Assembly: GCA_015179045.1 (NCBI GenBank)
Contig: WHUZ01000032.1
Coordinates: forward strand, 372,001-436,000
Source: Kalaharituber pfeilii
Taxonomy: Eukaryota > Ascomycota > Pezizomycetes > Pezizales > Pezizaceae
Length of the DNA: 64,000 bases
Direction: 5' to 3'
A program made the position numbers and the translations under genes. This document shows, piece by piece, positions 60,797-64,000 of this stretch (its first letter is position 1; every line of letters starts with the position of its first letter). The notes beneath the pieces are model-generated. The model saw only the letters and a list, made by a program, of their open reading frames with translations. It was not told the origin of the DNA and made no database searches.

Positions 60797-61835
60797 TTAA
60801 CTCCAGGTACCACCCCCACCACCTCTTCCTTGTCTCTTTTGCGCCGACAACCGCCGCCCTCGCTGAACGGATTGAACAGTGACTGAATCCTTTCGTTCTT
60901 CCTCCTCTAAATTAATTCACCTCCTTTGCCCTGACGTTAAAGAACCTAGGTGCCATCTCGACTACATAAGATGTTAGCAATTGTTCCATCGAGACGATAG
61001 ATTACGGGTGGGCACTTATCAAGTCACCTTGGTTCAATTGCAGTAATGCAATGCATATACTCCTCTTGTTGTGAGAATCTGTGTATGATATATGATATGT
61101 TCAGCTGGCATTCCAAACAAGCTGCTGGTACACCGGTTCCCTCGATCAGCGCTCGATAGCCTTCTTATGGATCCTTCCTTGCCAAGTTTTTGAAAAGCGT
61201 GCCTGGCGGACCTTCATCACCATATCTCGTCCGCAAGCTTAAGACACAATATGATGCTTATATCGCAACATGATGCTCCCAACTGCTGCCGGACATACTG
61301 TGCAAGACGCATTGGCCTCGCCTGAATGAAGCTCTCAAAGCACCAAGATGCACGGAACTTCGAGTTTTTCCAGCCATTATAGACATTCAGTAAGGTGAGA
61401 TGGTCTCCATGAAGATCATGAAATTTGTCTTCTGATCCACTTGGTGCTGTTGCTACTTTCGCCGCTAGAACAAGGACTGGACACTCAACATCACCACGAT
61501 ACTCAATATGTCGTCTGAATATCTCAAATCAACGATGGCGATTAGGAGTTTTGCTAAACCAGACTCCATACGAAAATCGGCCATCTTGTGGCCTGATCGT
61601 GTAAGAAAACCTTCATAGTCTAGAGTAGAGAGAGAGCATAAAACACTTATAGCGCAGACAACATGGTATGTGTTGGTGTAGTGCTAGGGTCTAGTCGCTC
61701 CTAGAAACTAGAGATTAGTACTGATAGAGCTCGCATATAACCATCCGGCAAGTCTTTGAGGAACTACGAGTATCCAACATTCCCAAATGGCTAGACAGCT
61801 CTGCCGTGGTTTGAGGCAAGCGATTCTAAGCCTTC
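60797..61835 (-). pseudogene. Broken C-terminal fragment of a Prp22/DHX8 DEAH-box splicing helicase
   Basis: Read on the minus strand, blocks of a Prp22-type C-terminal half appear in order but in changing frames. They are: a TMLSAL-VFYAL winged-helix part (about 61710-61650); LDYEGFLTRSGHKMADF (from 61623); [63 protein letters not shown]; the [11 protein letters not shown] block; KVRQA; ARKDP-EGYRALIEGT; SSLFGMPAEHIIYHT; EYMHCITAIEPRWL; VEMAPRFFNV; ERIQSLFNPFSEGGG; and RRLSAQKRQGRGGGGGTW, then a stop at 60797. At least two in-frame TAG codons, further stops and several frameshifts break it. The DEAH ATPase core is missing. Intact Prp22 releases spliced mRNA from the spliceosome. The functional gene is presumably elsewhere. 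Confidence 0.9.
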
Positions 61836-63367
61836 CATTGTCTAGGGATGACATTGCGATTTCGTATCCCCACGTGAAATTTGAAAGATGGAGCAGCTGG
61901 TAACCGCAAGCTCCGAGGCAAGGTGTGGGATTGAGAAGCAGTTGGCGCGCCGCAGATGTGGCGACCAACAGCTGGCACCAGCCACACCACACGTCGGATG
62001 CAAGCCGGTATAGTCTGGCAGCGGGGGCGGGTATTTTGGCGGGCTTGAAGTAGCGGCTCAAGTAGCGTGGAACTAGCTAAGTGTATAAGAATTCTATATA
62101 CCGCACTTACATACATATATCTGTGTCCATGCTGGGTTTTGTAGATTCGCAGGCGATGGACGAAGCCTCTGCATCATACCAGCACTGGCAGCTTGCGTTA
62201 CATGCTCGGTGCCACCGCAGGGTGGCGCTGGATGTGCTCTACTGTAATTGTACTTTAGGTGCCTTTGTCAAACGAAGGTCCAGCTGCCGTGTATGGCCGG
62301 CCGTACCAATCAGACGATGCTACCAGGCCTGCAGTGCCGGAGAGGCCCAAAACCCGCGAAACCCTCCTCCCTACCGCCACCAGCCCCCTCCCCCTCCCCC
62401 TCCCCCGTGGATGCATTCTACCTTCAGCCATCTGTGAGTTTTACCCTGCCCTCGGTGCATGTCACGGCGTGGCTTGCTCTGCGTCTTGCTCGAGCTAACA
62501 GCAAAGGCGCAAATAGTAAGTAGTCTGGGCGCGAGAACACTGCCCCGCCACTACTCGCCTCACCGCACTGTATGATAGAGTACTGTACCAGAAGGCTTCT
62601 AATCAATTGCCCCAAACTGCAGGCCAGGTAGTCCGATTCAGCCCAGGTACCGCATCTGCAGAGTAATGAGCGGTCGCTTCTCACGTCTCCTTCCATCCTA
62701 ACCTGCCACCAGCCGGAAAATAATTGACCATCCAGCCTCCCCTTCGCCTCCCGCGGCTGTGGAATTCCACGCAACAACCCCCCTCCATATTACATTAGCA
62801 TAAACGTCGATTTCACACCCTGCTGTCACTTATTGGGACCCCCTTCTCCCTCCGTCTCTCAACAGGACTGCTCTTTTGCCCCCATCCCCAAGATTGGCTG
62901 ACCCCCCTACTTACCCAGGCAAAGCCAAGTCACTGGAGAGGAGGAAAAGGTTTAAAACGCTCTAAGCTTGATTTCATAGAAGCATTGAGCCATCTAGTGG
63001 TTTGTTTGGATGTAGCGTGGCACGCAGAGCACTACAACATCGACCCAGGAAGTGAACCTCCAGGGGTGGTGGAAGATTATTTCGCATTCACTATTGTAGG
63101 AGGATTAACCGTAGGCTCGTGAATCGACGGCTGGAGCATTCCATACGAAGCAATTATCCCCTGTCAACTTTCTGGAGAGCAACTTGTGGAGCTCGAGGTT
63201 TGCATTAGAAATCTTATTTTGGTCGGGTCAGGAAACCCGCATTTGAATTAACGTGGGAACCAAGCTTCTTGATCCCGTCTGTACGTTCCTGACGTGCAGT
63301 TTTGTGCATCAACCGATAAATCACTGCCCGCCAACACCACTGCCATTGCAAAGCCATAATCATACTC
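61836..63367. other. Intergenic, upstream of the UBL3-like gene
   Basis: No gene is recognised. A CT-rich stretch with CCCCCTCCCCCTCCCCC lies near 62385-62405, and CT-rich sequence continues to about 62900, as is common in fungal promoters. The 5' leader of the UBL3-like gene is likely in the last few hundred bases. Confidence 0.5.
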
Positions 63368-64000
63368 ATGGCATCGACACCGGCAACAGATTCAGCACCG
63401 CTCGCAGCAGCGAACACAACTGCGCCTGCCACCGAACATTCACTGTCGACATTTGGCGGCGAAGCTAGCTCCAGCACGCTGCCCGCCTCGGAACCCGACA
63501 CCATAGCAAACGAAAAGCCATCGGTGCCCACCTCCGAACTCTCTCCGTCGATATCTCCAGACGCAGAAACAAGTTTGTTGAATGCATCACGAACGCACCA
63601 CAACGATCCATCCACGACTGAGGCGACACCCGTTCCCCAGCGACAAAATGCCGAAGCGCCTACGCAAGATACCACTGAATTACAGTCAATACCGATAGAA
63701 GATTCTCAGCATGCGTTACCCATAGTGCCCATTTCCTCATCAGCGAAACCTAAGCCACTATCAATAACACTTCTCCTGATATCTGGCGTCCGTTATCCAT
63801 TCACGATAAACTCGGAGTACATGATTCGCCACAACATACATGTCACCGATCACGACCCAATGCAGATGGGGGTGTATACACTGAAGGAATGCATCTGGAA
63901 GGAGTGGAAGGACGAGGAGTGGAATGTCAAACCCCCAAGCGCAAACTTCATCAGATTGATTCATTTCGGGAGGTTATTAGATGACCGACATCAGTTGAAA
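63368..64000 (+). CDS. UBL3-like membrane-anchored ubiquitin-fold protein (5' part only)
   Basis: From ATG at 63368 the frame is open to the window edge (211 codons, no stop seen). The first 130 residues or so are Ser/Thr/Pro/Ala-rich and probably disordered. Then comes a beta-grasp segment: ITLLLISGVRYPFTI, YTLKECIWKEWKDEEW, and IRLIHFGRLLDD. This matches the UBL3/MUB type of ubiquitin-like domain (family Ubiquitin_2/Rad60-SLD_2-like), with the typical LKE...W and IRLIHFGRLL blocks. Known animal and plant members are prenylated at a C-terminal CAAX box and sort proteins at membranes. The C terminus is outside the window, so anchoring cannot be checked. Translation from this ATG fits; a second Met lies at about residue 153. 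Confidence 0.78.
   Translation, partial: MASTPATDSAPLAAANTTAPATEHSLSTFGGEASSSTLPASEPDTIANEKPSVPTSELSPSISPDAETSLLNASRTHHNDPSTTEATPVPQRQNAEAPTQDTTELQSIPIEDSQHALPIVPISSSAKPKPLSITLLLISGVRYPFTINSEYMIRHNIHVTDHDPMQMGVYTLKECIWKEWKDEEWNVKPPSANFIRLIHFGRLLDDRHQLK

Overview
The window looks like a gene-poor piece of a filamentous ascomycete (Pezizomycotina-type) nuclear genome. The evidence is short introns of about 50-105 bases with GTAAGT/GTATGT/GTGAGT donors and CTAAY-like branch sites, homologues typical of filamentous fungi, and decayed non-LTR retrotransposons. I could not tell the genus. Only five clear protein-coding genes are present in 64 kb, so most of the window is intergenic DNA with relics.

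Layout. 1-14 kb: no convincing host gene; two decayed 3' fragments of a Tad-type LINE lie back to back at about 2.0-3.9 kb, and a strongly A-rich block lies at 13.1-14.3 kb. 14.4-17.8 kb (minus): an FNIP/Lst4 homologue, a partner of folliculin in TORC1 nutrient signalling. 18-20.4 kb: its upstream region, with long G and C tracts. 27.7-30.5 kb (plus): a ten-exon MFS permease of the anion:cation symporter (Dal5/Tna1-like) type with an 11-base micro-exon. 32.3 kb: a possible tRNA-derived SINE. 33.4-34.0 kb: a weak three-exon candidate gene. 38.1-51.7 kb (plus): one giant gene of about 13.5 kb encoding about 4,470 residues of Pro/Ala/Val/Glu-rich repeats, with an N-terminal signal peptide and a C-terminal GPI-anchor signal. 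It is the most striking object here. 56.6-59.4 kb (minus): a five-exon 4E-T-like protein with a canonical eIF4E-binding motif. 60.8-61.8 kb (minus): a badly broken copy of the C-terminal part of a Prp22/DHX8 splicing helicase. 63.4 kb to the end (plus): the 5' part of a UBL3-like membrane-anchored ubiquitin-fold protein, cut off by the window edge.

The genes do not form a cluster or pathway. Lst4/FNIP (TORC1), 4E-T (cap-dependent translation) and UBL3 (protein sorting) are housekeeping-type regulators. The giant protein is predicted to act at the cell wall. Its reading frame near the 5' end is broken three times, each time in a run of seven C, in a pattern best explained by one missing C per run.
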